From assembly GCA_934636655.1 (NCBI GenBank), contig CAKUAS010000007.1:47327-111326 (forward strand): a stretch of 64,000 bases of DNA. Reading direction: 5' to 3'. The stretch is from an uncultured Oscillospiraceae bacterium. GTDB lineage: Bacteria > Bacillota > Clostridia > Oscillospirales > Oscillospiraceae. The position numbers and the translations under genes were made by a program. Under the pieces are notes generated by a model, which did no database searches, was not told the DNA's origin, and saw nothing but the letters and a program-made list of their open reading frames with translations. Below, in pieces: positions 52,948-60,230 of the stretch. Every line of letters starts with the position of its first letter. Positions within the stretch are counted from its first letter, which is position 1.

Positions 52948-54315
52948 ATGATTGAAAAACACTCTCCGGTACGCAGTTTTGTCGAAAAGCTGCTTGTACT
53001 CTATATTATAATCAATCCCCTTATAGACTTCTTCACAGGACTGTATATAAAGGAAGTTCTCGGTGCGACAGAGCTTGACGTTATGAAAGCTGAATTTTCA
53101 AGCACTCCAAGCCTCTATATCCGCCTTGCGATGCTTGCCGTGTTCGGCCTGTACATTCTAATGCGCCGTGAAAAGATCGCAATAGGCACGCTGGTCATAA
53201 TGGGTCTTGCTTTCTGTGCTTCGATAGGCATACTGCTTCTGACGGGTGCAAATCTCTCCCTCGGCACTGATGTTAAGTATTTTATAAAGTATTGCTACAA
53301 CATTGCGATGCTGTTTGCGTATATCTCACTGTTCCGCAGTCTGTGTCACGACAAAACTGAATTTGTGGAAAAGCTGTTTAATATAGTACGGTACACTTGT
53401 ATCGTATGTTCGCTCGGCATTCTCGTTCCGTATGTGTTAAAGCTCGGATACTATACCTATGCAGATACTCTTGGCTACCGCGGATGCAGAGGTTATTTTT
53501 ACTCAGGAAACGATATTACCGCTGTTTTGACGGTCACGCTGCCGATAGCCGTTGCAAGCTTTGTTGAGCGCAGGGACAGGCTTTTGTCCAAAAAGTCCGT
53601 TGTCTCCGTGCTCGCCCCTGCTCTTGCGATCGTCTCACTGCTGCTTATAGGATCAAAAACGGCATTCATCGCCGCTATAGGCACATGTCTGCTGATCCTC
53701 ATCTTCGCACTGATCAAGATGCGTAAAGACGGCAAGGCACGCGTCATACGAATTTTGTGGCTCATTCTCGCCGTGCTCATCATCTTCCTCATTCTCGGCT
53801 GCATCGTCAGCTTCAGCAGGCTCTACGGTGATATCTCCGTCTGCTTTGATGCTCCGTCAACGGTCGCCGAGGAGGAGGGACTTGAAGTCGCCGTTCTGAG
53901 CGGACGCAGCAGCAAGCTCGTTCAGCAGATCCACCGCTTCCAGTGGGGCGGACCGGCAACATGGCTGTTTGGCATAGGCCGCAGTTCGGTCGAATATATA
54001 ATTGAAATGGATCTGTTCGAGGTCATTATCTATTACGGTATCGTAGGTGCCGCGGCAATGCTCTGGATCTATGTCTGGGCGGCAGTCGAGTTCATTAAGT
54101 CACTGATCAAAAAGTTTGATCTCATCGGCTTTGCGTTCTTCATTGCTCTGGGTATGACCTTCGGCTATCTCACATTGGCCGGTCACGTTCTGTTCACCGT
54201 CACGAGCGGGCAATACTTCGTCCTCGCCATCGCGTTCAGCAGGCTATATTTTGCAGACGATGCTGAGGGCGCGGATATTAAGCCCAAACTTCTTACAAAG
54301 CTTCTAAAAGCATAA
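52948..54315 (+). CDS. O-antigen ligase-like / Wzy_C membrane protein
   Basis: This protein of about 455 residues has ten to twelve predicted transmembrane helices and a large extracytoplasmic loop (about 300-340, before WGGPATWLFGIG). The arrangement and sequence of a central helix pair resemble O-antigen ligase/polymerase (Wzy_C) proteins that act on undecaprenyl-linked glycans. The ATG at 52948 follows GGAGG; a TTG at 52936 is ignored. It stands alone between two promoters/terminators and has no glycosyltransferase neighbour, so its glycan partner is unknown. Confidence 0.8.
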   Translation: MIEKHSPVRSFVEKLLVLYIIINPLIDFFTGLYIKEVLGATELDVMKAEFSSTPSLYIRLAMLAVFGLYILMRREKIAIGTLVIMGLAFCASIGILLLTGANLSLGTDVKYFIKYCYNIAMLFAYISLFRSLCHDKTEFVEKLFNIVRYTCIVCSLGILVPYVLKLGYYTYADTLGYRGCRGYFYSGNDITAVLTVTLPIAVASFVERRDRLLSKKSVVSVLAPALAIVSLLLIGSKTAFIAAIGTCLLILIFALIKMRKDGKARVIRILWLILAVLIIFLILGCIVSFSRLYGDISVCFDAPSTVAEEEGLEVAVLSGRSSKLVQQIHRFQWGGPATWLFGIGRSSVEYIIEMDLFEVIIYYGIVGAAAMLWIYVWAAVEFIKSLIKKFDLIGFAFFIALGMTFGYLTLAGHVLFTVTSGQYFVLAIAFSRLYFADDAEGADIKPKLLTKLLKA

Positions 54316-54323
54316 AAGCGCAT

Positions 54324-54356
54324 AAAAAGCTCCCGTCCATAGGACGGGAGCTTTTT
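54324..54356. terminator. Bidirectional terminator
   Basis: AAAAAGCTCCCGTCC and GGACGGGAGCTTTTT form a perfect stem with T-runs on both sides, between the convergent polymerase-like gene and upp. Confidence 0.9.
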
Positions 54357-54374
54357 ATGCATTCTGTCTTAGTC

Positions 54375-55004
54375 TTACTTCGTACCGAAGATGCGGTCGC
54401 CTGCGTCGCCGAGGCCGGGAACAATGTAACCGTGCTCATTGAGATGATCGTCAAGAGCTGCAACGTAGATATCCACATCGGGATGATCTTTCTGCATACG
54501 CTCGACACCTTCGGGAGCGCCGATGATGCACATGAGCTTGATGTGCTTTACGCCATCATCCTTCAGGAACTGGATAGCTGCCGAAGCCGAGCCGCCGGTA
54601 GCGAGCATTGGGTCAACGACGATAACGTCTCTCTCCTCGATGTCGGGCGGCATCTTGAAGTAGTACTTAACAGGCTCAAGAGTCTCAGGATCGCGGAACA
54701 GGCCAATGTGACCGACCTTGACGTTGGGCATCATGCTGACCATACCGTCGACCATGCCGAGGCCTGCGCGCAGGATGGGAACGATCGCGAGCTTCTTACC
54801 GGCGATGCGCTTTACGGTCGCCTTGGCAACGGGAGTTTCGATCTCTACATCCTCGAGGGGAAGGTCTCTCGTTGCTTCATAGCACATGAGCATCGCTATC
54901 TCGGAAACGAGTTCTCTGAACTCCTTGACGGAAGTTCCCTTGTCTCTGAGTATCGACAGCTTGTGCAGGATGAGGGGGTGGTCAAATACGCATACCTTGC
55001 TCAT
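54375..55004 (-). CDS. upp: Uracil phosphoribosyltransferase
   Basis: This 209-residue enzyme converts uracil and PRPP to UMP in pyrimidine salvage. It has PRILRAGLGM-type VPILRAGLGMVDG (about 74-86), the PRPP-binding VIVVDPMLATGGSASAAI (about 126-143) and the uracil-binding C-terminal YIVPGLGDAGDRIFGT. Length and motifs are canonical. Monocistronic. Confidence 0.97.
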   Translation of the reverse strand: MSKVCVFDHPLILHKLSILRDKGTSVKEFRELVSEIAMLMCYEATRDLPLEDVEIETPVAKATVKRIAGKKLAIVPILRAGLGMVDGMVSMMPNVKVGHIGLFRDPETLEPVKYYFKMPPDIEERDVIVVDPMLATGGSASAAIQFLKDDGVKHIKLMCIIGAPEGVERMQKDHPDVDIYVAALDDHLNEHGYIVPGLGDAGDRIFGTK

Positions 55005-55075
55005 TATAATTCTCCTTTGTTTAGTCCGCTCCTGATAGGAGCCTATTTATATACACCGGCAAACCGGTTTCTATA

Positions 55076-55762
55076 CTATTTGTTATTCATGCGCTCCTGA
55101 CGTTCGCGCTCGGCCTGGCTCAGGCGAAGATACACCGGCAGCAGATCGTCTGCCGTGCCGGGCGTTTTGCTCAGCGCAGCCATGCCGACGCCCCACGCAC
55201 TCTGATACAGAAGGTTTGACGGAGCCACACGGCAGTCGATACCGGCGTTTTTCATATACTCATATGTAAGCTCGGCGCCGTCGCCTACCAAAAACGCGTT
55301 TTTGCCGCGAATCTCTTCTGCGAGTTCTTCGAGGGCTATCGCCCTGTCATCGCACAGGCGCTGCGGCTTACCGTATGTCATCTCAAACAGCGCGTTATAC
55401 ACCTGACTGCGGCGAGCATCCATCACAGGACAGATGAGTCCGACTGCAGACACTCCGTGCCAGGCCATAGCCTCAAGCGTAGAAACGCCGACGCACATCT
55501 TATCGGCTGCCCACGCAAGACCCTTAACGGTAGAAACACCGATTCTGATCCCCGTAAAGGAACCCGGTCCGTGAGCAACGGCGATAAGATCAACGCCGGC
55601 GATAGTATTTTCAGTATTTTTAAGCATATCGTCCACCATCGGCAGAAGCGTGCGGCTGTGAGTAAGTCCGCTGCACTGACTGTACTGCGCGATGAGCTTT
55701 TCATCCTCCATAAGTGCCACAGACGCGGCTTTTGCGGAGGATTCAAGTGCAAGTATCAGCAT
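55076..55762 (-). CDS. tsaB: tRNA threonylcarbamoyladenosine protein TsaB
   Basis: This 228-residue ASKHA-fold protein opens with ILALESSAKAASVAL and has AVAHGPGSFTGIRIGVSTVKGLA (about 65-87), the TsaB hallmark. With TsaD and TsaE it makes the t6A modification on ANN-decoding tRNAs. It is translationally coupled to tsaE (7-nt overlap). The usual rimI and tsaD neighbours are not present downstream; tsaD must lie elsewhere. Confidence 0.95.
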   Translation of the reverse strand: MLILALESSAKAASVALMEDEKLIAQYSQCSGLTHSRTLLPMVDDMLKNTENTIAGVDLIAVAHGPGSFTGIRIGVSTVKGLAWAADKMCVGVSTLEAMAWHGVSAVGLICPVMDARRSQVYNALFEMTYGKPQRLCDDRAIALEELAEEIRGKNAFLVGDGAELTYEYMKNAGIDCRVAPSNLLYQSAWGVGMAALSKTPGTADDLLPVYLRLSQAERERQERMNNK

Positions 55763-56184
55763 TTTGCATTTCCCTCCTCAATGGTGATCTTTCTTTCGCT
55801 GTCACTGAGCTTTTCAATGCGCAGGACGATCTCGTCGCCGAAGAACGCGTCCTCGACCTTTTCGCTCCATTCGACGGCACACACGGCGCCGCGGCGGAGA
55901 TAATCCTCCCAACCGATATCGAACAGCTCGTCCGCGCTCTCAAGCCGGTACATATCAAAATGGATGAGCTCACGCTCACCGATATACTCGTTTACGATGG
56001 TAAACGTCGGGCTGGACACGCGGCACGAAAGTCCCATGCCCTTTGCCATTCCCCGCACAAAGGCGGTCTTGCCCGCGCCGAGGTCGCCATACATTGCAAT
56101 GACGGTACCGTCGGGGAGGTCCTTTGCAAACTGCTCGCCGATGCGCTCGGTTTCCGCCTCGCTGTGGCTTATATACGTCTGCAC
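55756..56184 (-). CDS. tsaE: tRNA threonylcarbamoyladenosine ATPase TsaE
   Basis: This P-loop protein of about 142 residues has Walker A GDLGAGKTAFVRGMA (about 33-47), SPTFTIVNEY and HFDMYRLESADEL. TsaE binds ATP and works with TsaB/TsaD. The GTG at 56184 is chosen because GAGGTGAGG precedes it and the family starts there; an upstream ATG would add about 42 unrelated residues. It is the first gene of the tsaE-tsaB pair. Confidence 0.92.
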   Translation of the reverse strand: MQTYISHSEAETERIGEQFAKDLPDGTVIAMYGDLGAGKTAFVRGMAKGMGLSCRVSSPTFTIVNEYIGERELIHFDMYRLESADELFDIGWEDYLRRGAVCAVEWSEKVEDAFFGDEIVLRIEKLSDSERKITIEEGNAKC

Positions 56185-56331
56185 TGACCTCACCTCATTT
56201 TTAAACTTTTTCTGAATTTGAATTATACCACAAGATACCGCATTGCGTAAAGGGCAATAATATGCTAAAATGTAACGCATCCGATTGCGATAATTTGTGA
56301 GATAGAGCATTTTTGAAGGGCGGCGGCGACA

Positions 56332-57477
56332 ATTAAAATCGATTCCCGAAAAATTAAAGACTTTTTCAAGCGAGCTGATATGTTTCTCCTCGCCGTCTGC
56401 ATTATATGCACGGTCTTCGGCATAGTCATGATCTACAGCATGACGAAGTCATACGGCTGGACGAAATACGTCGTCGTTCAGGCCTTTGCTATGCTGCTTG
56501 GCATCGCGGCGTTTATAGTGTTCACGGTCATAGACCCCGACCTTATCGCGGACAAGTGGGTGTATCTCACAATATTCAACGTTCTGTTCATCGTTGGACT
56601 TATCTTCTTCGGAAAAGGCGACGAGGTCGGCTCGCGCTCGTGGTACCGTTTTGCCGGCATCGGCGTTCAGCCATCGGAGATCGTCAAGGTCATATTCATC
56701 GTTCTGATGGCAAAACAGATCTCAAACTACAAAGAACAGCGAACGCTCAACAAATTCCCGTCGATCATGAAGCTCGGCCTGCATTGGGCGCTGTACTTTG
56801 GTCTTATAACCGTCATACCGAACGACCTCGGCAGTGCGCTCATATTCCTCGCGATCTTCGTCATCATGCTCATCTGCGCCGGTATCGCGTGGTACTGGAT
56901 GGCGGCGGCCGCCGCGGCCGTTGCGGCGATGATACCGTTGTTTTGGAACTTCCTGCTCAAGGATTATCAAAAAAAGCGCATTCTCGCGCCGTATATTCCC
57001 GATGTTGTCGACCCGACCGGTCAGGGCATCACCTGGCAGACCAACCACTGCAAGGACGCGCTAGCCTCCGGCCGCTGGACGGGCGTGGGCTTCGGCGAGG
57101 GAAGCTTCGCGCAGAGCAGCTATAACGCCCGCCACACCGACTGCATCTTCGCCTCCATCGGCGAGGAGCTCGGCATGATCGCCTGCATCGCCATCATCGT
57201 TCTGCTGAGCATAATCATCATACGCTGCTGTGTTATCGGTCTGCGCTCGGGCAGTCCCTTCGGCATGCTCATCTGCTTCGGCGTTGCCGCGGCGCTCGCG
57301 TTCCAGACCTTCGTCAACATCGGCATGTGCATCGGCATAACGCCCGTCGTCGGCATAACGCTTCCGTTCTTCAGCTACGGCGGCTCGTCGATCGTTGCGA
57401 TGTACGCGGCCGTCGGTCTTGTTTCCGGTGTTAAATACCGGCCCAAACCGCGGCAAAACTTCCTGCAATATCAGTAA
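56332..57477 (+). CDS. RodA/FtsW/SpoVE-family peptidoglycan polymerase
   Basis: This SEDS-family membrane protein has 365 residues from the ATG at 56380, or 381 if translation begins at ATT 56332. It has about ten transmembrane helices and the family motifs IPNDLGSALIFLAIF, WTGVGFGEGSFAQSSYNARHTD and GITLPFFSYGGSSIV. The Asp essential for glycosyltransfer fits the HTDCIFASIGEELG loop. The frame above the ATG (AAAATTAAAGACTTTTTCAA region) translates to a KIKDFFKRAD-like cytosolic lead seen in this family, but contains no ATG, GTG or TTG. It could be RodA or a sporulation SpoVE-type protein; no transpeptidase is adjacent. Confidence 0.88.
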   Translation: MKIDSRKIKDFFKRADMFLLAVCIICTVFGIVMIYSMTKSYGWTKYVVVQAFAMLLGIAAFIVFTVIDPDLIADKWVYLTIFNVLFIVGLIFFGKGDEVGSRSWYRFAGIGVQPSEIVKVIFIVLMAKQISNYKEQRTLNKFPSIMKLGLHWALYFGLITVIPNDLGSALIFLAIFVIMLICAGIAWYWMAAAAAAVAAMIPLFWNFLLKDYQKKRILAPYIPDVVDPTGQGITWQTNHCKDALASGRWTGVGFGEGSFAQSSYNARHTDCIFASIGEELGMIACIAIIVLLSIIIIRCCVIGLRSGSPFGMLICFGVAAALAFQTFVNIGMCIGITPVVGITLPFFSYGGSSIVAMYAAVGLVSGVKYRPKPRQNFLQYQ

Positions 57478-57502
57478 AAGCTCCCCACGGGGAGCTTTTT
57501 TC
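57476..57502. terminator. Terminator shared by rodA-like and tetR-type genes
   Basis: AAAAGCTCCCC pairs with GGGGAGCTTTT with loop ACG, with T-runs on both strands. Confidence 0.85.
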
Positions 57503-58034
57503 ATGCCAATCCTATGAATTTCATCGCCTTGAAGCTTTGCAGGATCATGTTTTTAAGCTCCTCCTCGCTCTCGCGGCGGCCGCGTTCGACCCACGTCACC
57601 ATGATACCCATCATTGATGACGCGATGATGGAAACAAGATAGTCAAACAGCGCGGCATCCCCGAAGCCCGGCAGGCCTCCGCGCAGACCGGCCGCGCAGC
57701 GGCGCAGGCTGGCATAGAGCATATCGCCGCGGTCTATACCGACGATCGTCTCTATCATATCGGCGTGCCTGAACCATGTACGGAACACAGCCTCGCTTAT
57801 ATTTGCATAGCCCGCCGCAAACGCCTCCTCGAACACCCTGTCGCACATGAGCGCGAGAACATCCTCGATTCGGTCAAAGTTTCGGTAAAACGTCGAGCGG
57901 CTCACGCCCGAGACGCGCTGTATGTCCGATATCGTTATATTTTCAAAGCTTTTTTCCCTTAAGCACTGCTTTAACCCCGTGCAAATGAGCTCCACCGAGG
58001 TCTGTGCGCGCTTATCCTGCTTGATGTGATACAT
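57501..58034 (-). CDS. TetR/AcrR-family transcriptional regulator
   Basis: This 177-residue protein has an N-terminal helix-turn-helix (TSVELICTGLKQCLREKSFENITISDIQRVSGVSRSTFYRNF across about 10-51) and an all-helical ligand domain. It is divergent from the flavodoxin/ferredoxin gene at 58136, the likely target, and may act as a repressor. No ligand can be assigned. Confidence 0.9.
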   Translation of the reverse strand: MYHIKQDKRAQTSVELICTGLKQCLREKSFENITISDIQRVSGVSRSTFYRNFDRIEDVLALMCDRVFEEAFAAGYANISEAVFRTWFRHADMIETIVGIDRGDMLYASLRRCAAGLRGGLPGFGDAALFDYLVSIIASSMMGIMVTWVERGRRESEEELKNMILQSFKAMKFIGLA

Positions 58035-58135
58035 TATTCGCTCCTTTGTATTACTTCGTTGCGGTACTATTGTATCACATTTTCTTTTATGTTACAATCC
58101 TGACATGAAGATAATTTAACTGAGGAGTAGATACT

Positions 58136-58918
58136 ATGAGCAAGAACGTTATATTCTGCTATTCCGGCAGCGGCAACTGCCTTGACCTTGCAAAGAACAT
58201 CGCAAAGGGTCTGGGCGACACGGACATCATCATGATGCGCAGGGCACCGGTAAAAACCGACGTCACCGACGCCGAGCGCGTCGGCTTCATCGTCCCCTGC
58301 TACGGCGGCGGTCTGCCGGGCGACGTTGAGAGCTACCTCGGCAGCATCAAAATATCTCCGAGCGCGTACACCTTCGCGGTCGGCCAGTACTCCGGCTACC
58401 TCGGCTGCGGCCTGCACAAGATAAACGAGCGCTTCGAGCTTGACCTGTGGACGGGTCTTTCCCATCAGTGCTCGTGCATCTGGCTGTTCCCGCATCAGCT
58501 CATGCTACCGCCCGTAACTCCCGCAATGGCGCAGAAGCGCAGCGAGCGCATGGCAAAGAAGCTCATCAAGGCCATCCTGCGCGGCGACAGGAGCAAGAAG
58601 GCTCCCCCGAAAATGGGGCTCAACGCGCTTGAGAGCAAGGTCTGGCCGAAGCTCGCGGTCGGCAAAGCCAAGAAATTTGCCGTCACCGATGCATGCATCG
58701 GCTGTCACCAGTGCGAGAAGCTCTGCCCGAGGGGCAACATAAAATTTGTCGACGGCAAGCCCACCTTCGGCACGGACTGCATCCAGTGCCTCAGCTGTCT
58801 GCAATACTGCCCGAAGGAGGCCATTACGCTGACCGAAAAGAGCGTAAAGCGCGAGCATTACCACAACCCCAACGTCTCCGCCGCCGAGCTTATGGAGAGC
58901 ATCATTCATATTGATTGA
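58136..58918 (+). CDS. EFR1-type flavodoxin/ferredoxin fusion protein
   Basis: This 260-residue protein has an N-terminal flavodoxin-like domain (IFCYSGSGNCLDLAKNIAKG, about 5-24; PCYGGGLPGDVE) and a C-terminal 2[4Fe-4S] ferredoxin domain (ACIGCHQCEKLCPRGNI at about 183-199 and CIQCLSCLQYCPKEAI at about 214-229). This is the EFR1 architecture of clostridial electron-transfer proteins. GAGGAG precedes the ATG. It probably moves electrons between ferredoxin and a flavin enzyme, and is divergent from a TetR-type regulator. Confidence 0.93.
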   Translation: MSKNVIFCYSGSGNCLDLAKNIAKGLGDTDIIMMRRAPVKTDVTDAERVGFIVPCYGGGLPGDVESYLGSIKISPSAYTFAVGQYSGYLGCGLHKINERFELDLWTGLSHQCSCIWLFPHQLMLPPVTPAMAQKRSERMAKKLIKAILRGDRSKKAPPKMGLNALESKVWPKLAVGKAKKFAVTDACIGCHQCEKLCPRGNIKFVDGKPTFGTDCIQCLSCLQYCPKEAITLTEKSVKREHYHNPNVSAAELMESIIHID

Positions 58919-58943
58919 TATTTTTCCTCCGGTGTGTTATAAT
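58915..58943 (+). promoter_or_regulatory. Promoter of the gene at 58980
   Basis: TTGATA (58915-58920) and a perfect TATAAT (58938-58943) with a 17-bp spacer. The -35 overlaps the last codons of the preceding gene. Confidence 0.75.
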
Positions 58944-58979
58944 GCTTACATCCAATTTTAACACTTCGGAGAATGAGAT

Positions 58980-59348
58980 ATGGTAACATTTAAGCTTAAA
59001 GAAGAATCCGACCAGCAGCTCGTCTACTGGTACTTCCCCCACGGCAAGGAGGAAAACGGCCACGGCACGATAGTCATCGACCGTACGCTCGGAAAGCTCG
59101 ACGTGACCGAGCTTGCACCCGACGACCGTCTCGTGCGTCACACTGTGGAGAATCAGAACCGCTGGCGCAAGGCCGTAAACCAGATGCGCAATATCGAGCA
59201 GATTCCCGAGCTTACCGACGAGGAATGGCCCGAGGCCACCGAGGATAAGATAAGCACCGTCTTTGCCGACCACGCGATACAGAAGATCGTAGAGGCTTAT
59301 AACAACGGTGAAGTCCTTGAGGAGGGCATAGAGACCTGGAATATCTGA
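58980..59348 (+). CDS. Conserved hypothetical protein, 122 residues
   Basis: A soluble acidic protein (starting MVTFKLKEESDQQLVYWYFP) has a beta-rich first half with the pattern GHGTIVIDRTLGKLDVTELAPDD, and a helical second half ending EAYNNGEVLEEGIETWNI. GGAGAATGAG lies before the ATG. It is of a type frequently seen alone in gut Clostridia, but no function or catalytic motif is visible. It has its own promoter and terminator (59364-59407). Confidence 0.8.
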   Translation: MVTFKLKEESDQQLVYWYFPHGKEENGHGTIVIDRTLGKLDVTELAPDDRLVRHTVENQNRWRKAVNQMRNIEQIPELTDEEWPEATEDKISTVFADHAIQKIVEAYNNGEVLEEGIETWNI

Positions 59349-59363
59349 CAGCAATCGAACATC

Positions 59364-59407
59364 AGCGGCGGAATGTGTCTAAAAAGAACACATTCCGCCG
59401 TTTTCTT
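59364..59407 (+). terminator. Terminator of the gene at 58980
   Basis: GGCGGAATGTGT pairs with ACACATTCCGCC, followed by GTTTTCTTT. Confidence 0.85.
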
Positions 59408-59428
59408 TAGTTATTTTATTAATTTTCA

Positions 59429-59457
59429 TTGACAATTTTGTTTTTTAATGATATTGT
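59429..59457 (+). promoter_or_regulatory. Promoter of microprotein operon 1
   Basis: TTGACA (59429-59434) and TATTGT (59452-59457) with a 17-bp spacer. The 12-mer TGGAAATAGTCA begins 5 nt after the -10 (59463-59474), exactly as at the third microprotein gene. Confidence 0.8.
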
Positions 59458-59462
59458 CATAT

Positions 59463-59474
59463 TGGAAATAGTCA
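59463..59474 (+). promoter_or_regulatory. Shared downstream promoter element, copy 1
   Basis: TGGAAATAGTCA is identical to 59987-59998 and at the same distance from the -10, spanning the expected transcription start. It may be an operator or a 5'-end RNA tag. Confidence 0.6.
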
Positions 59475-59512
59475 TTAAAGGAATTTAATAACTAAAAGAA
59501 AGGAAGAAAAGA

Positions 59513-59620
59513 ATGAAAACAATCTATAAACTCATCAAGAAGATCGTCGGCGATAACGAGCCCAACTCCAAGGACGAATTTGAAGTTCTCGATAAGTTCT
59601 TTGAGAATCTGCCCTTCTGA
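59513..59620 (+). CDS. Microprotein 1 (35 residues)
   Basis: AAGGAAG precedes an ATG opening MKTIYKLIKKIVGDNEPNSK; the end is FEVLDKFFENLPF. The N-terminus is an amphipathic/basic helix, then comes an acidic linker and the family motif E-P-N-x3-E-F-x2-L-D-K-F-F. The motif recurs in the two neighbouring small genes. There is no cysteine and no classical signal-cleavage site. Function is unknown. It is co-transcribed with the next gene 44 nt downstream. Confidence 0.7.
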   Translation: MKTIYKLIKKIVGDNEPNSKDEFEVLDKFFENLPF

Positions 59621-59664
59621 TTTAAGAAAAAGCTGTTGCAATAAAATTTAAAGGAGAAACACCA

Positions 59665-59790
59665 ATGTATATTCCCATAATTTCTGATATTTACTTTGTT
59701 ATCAGTGATATAATTCTCAGATTTGAGCCCAATGCCGATGATGAGATCGCATGGCTTGATCGTATTTTCGGCATAGTCGAGCCGTACTAA
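59665..59790 (+). CDS. Microprotein 2 (41 residues)
   Basis: AAAGGAG lies 9 nt before the ATG. The protein starts MYIPIISDIYFVISDIILRF, a hydrophobic helix, then EPNADDEIAWLDRIFG and ends IVEPY. It carries the same E-P-N-x3-E-[FIL]-x2-L-D-[KR]-[FI]-F motif as its neighbours. Such a hydrophobic helix plus acidic tail suggests a membrane-associated peptide. No family is recognised. A strong terminator follows at 59805-59831. Confidence 0.7.
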   Translation: MYIPIISDIYFVISDIILRFEPNADDEIAWLDRIFGIVEPY

Positions 59791-59804
59791 GCTAAAAAAC
59801 ATAT

Positions 59805-59831
59805 AAAAGCGCCGCAAAATGCGGCGCTTTT
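59805..59831 (+). terminator. Terminator of microprotein operon 1
   Basis: AAAAGCGCCGC pairs with GCGGCGCTTTT with loop AAAAT. Confidence 0.85.
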
Positions 59832-59952
59832 AACACTTTTCTTAATTGTTTACAAATAAACGAAATGTGTATAATCCTTGATTTTTCAATCCTTTTCGGC
59901 GACAAAACGCGCCGTTTTTCGGCTTAATTATACTAATTGCGACAAATGTTGG
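59832..59952. other. Spacer with a second TATAAT and small hairpin
   Basis: A TATAAT at 59868-59873 has a weak TTTACA about 15 bp upstream. Downstream, CGGCG...CGCCG is followed by TTTTT, which together could make a transcript of a few tens of nucleotides. Nothing else is recognisable. Confidence 0.3.
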
Positions 59953-59981
59953 TTGACATAAGCATTTTCCTATGATAACAT
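59953..59981 (+). promoter_or_regulatory. Promoter of microprotein gene 3
   Basis: TTGACA (59953-59958) and TAACAT (59976-59981) with a 17-bp spacer, followed 5 nt later by TGGAAATAGTCA, the same arrangement as promoter 59429-59457. Confidence 0.8.
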
Positions 59982-59986
59982 ATGCA

Positions 59987-59998
59987 TGGAAATAGTCA
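59987..59998 (+). promoter_or_regulatory. Shared downstream promoter element, copy 2
   Basis: TGGAAATAGTCA, identical in sequence and position relative to the -10 to 59463-59474. Confidence 0.6.
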
Positions 59999-60025
59999 GA
60001 AAAGCTATAAGAAAGGAGACAATTT

Positions 60026-60145
60026 ATGAACCCTATTACTTTTATCTACGCTATCATTCGCCATATTCTTTGGAATGAGGATAACGGCACTCATGGTGAG
60101 CTTGAAAAGCTTGACAAGTTCTTTGGTTACCCTCCTCAGGCATAA
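60026..60145 (+). CDS. Microprotein 3 (39 residues)
   Basis: AAAGGAG lies 8 nt before the ATG. It opens MNPITFIYAIIRHILWNEDN with a hydrophobic N-terminal helix and continues HGELEKLDKFFGYPPQA. The motif E-D-N-x4-E-L-x2-L-D-K-F-F-G relates it to microproteins 1 and 2. Its own promoter and terminator (60156-60186) make it a separate transcript. Function is unknown. Confidence 0.7.
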   Translation: MNPITFIYAIIRHILWNEDNGTHGELEKLDKFFGYPPQA

Positions 60146-60155
60146 TTTGCAGCAA

Positions 60156-60186
60156 AATCCGCACCGTTTGGTGCGGTTTTTATTTT
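60156..60186 (+). terminator. Terminator of microprotein gene 3
   Basis: AATCCGCACC and GGTGCGGTTT pair with loop GTTT, followed by TTATTTTT. Confidence 0.85.
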
Positions 60187-60193
60187 TCGCCGT

Positions 60194-60226
60194 AAAAAAG
60201 CAGACAGCCGAGCTGTCTGCTTTTTT
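60194..60226 (-). terminator. Terminator of RNase Y gene
   Basis: AAAAAAGCAGACAGC pairs with GCTGTCTGCTTTTTT with loop CGA; T-runs on both strands. Confidence 0.9.
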
Positions 60227-60230
60227 GTTC

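Noticed and set aside
59868..59925. Tiny RNA gene between the microprotein transcripts
   Set aside because: The -35 is weak and the spacing short; the hairpin and T-run are too small to support a call.
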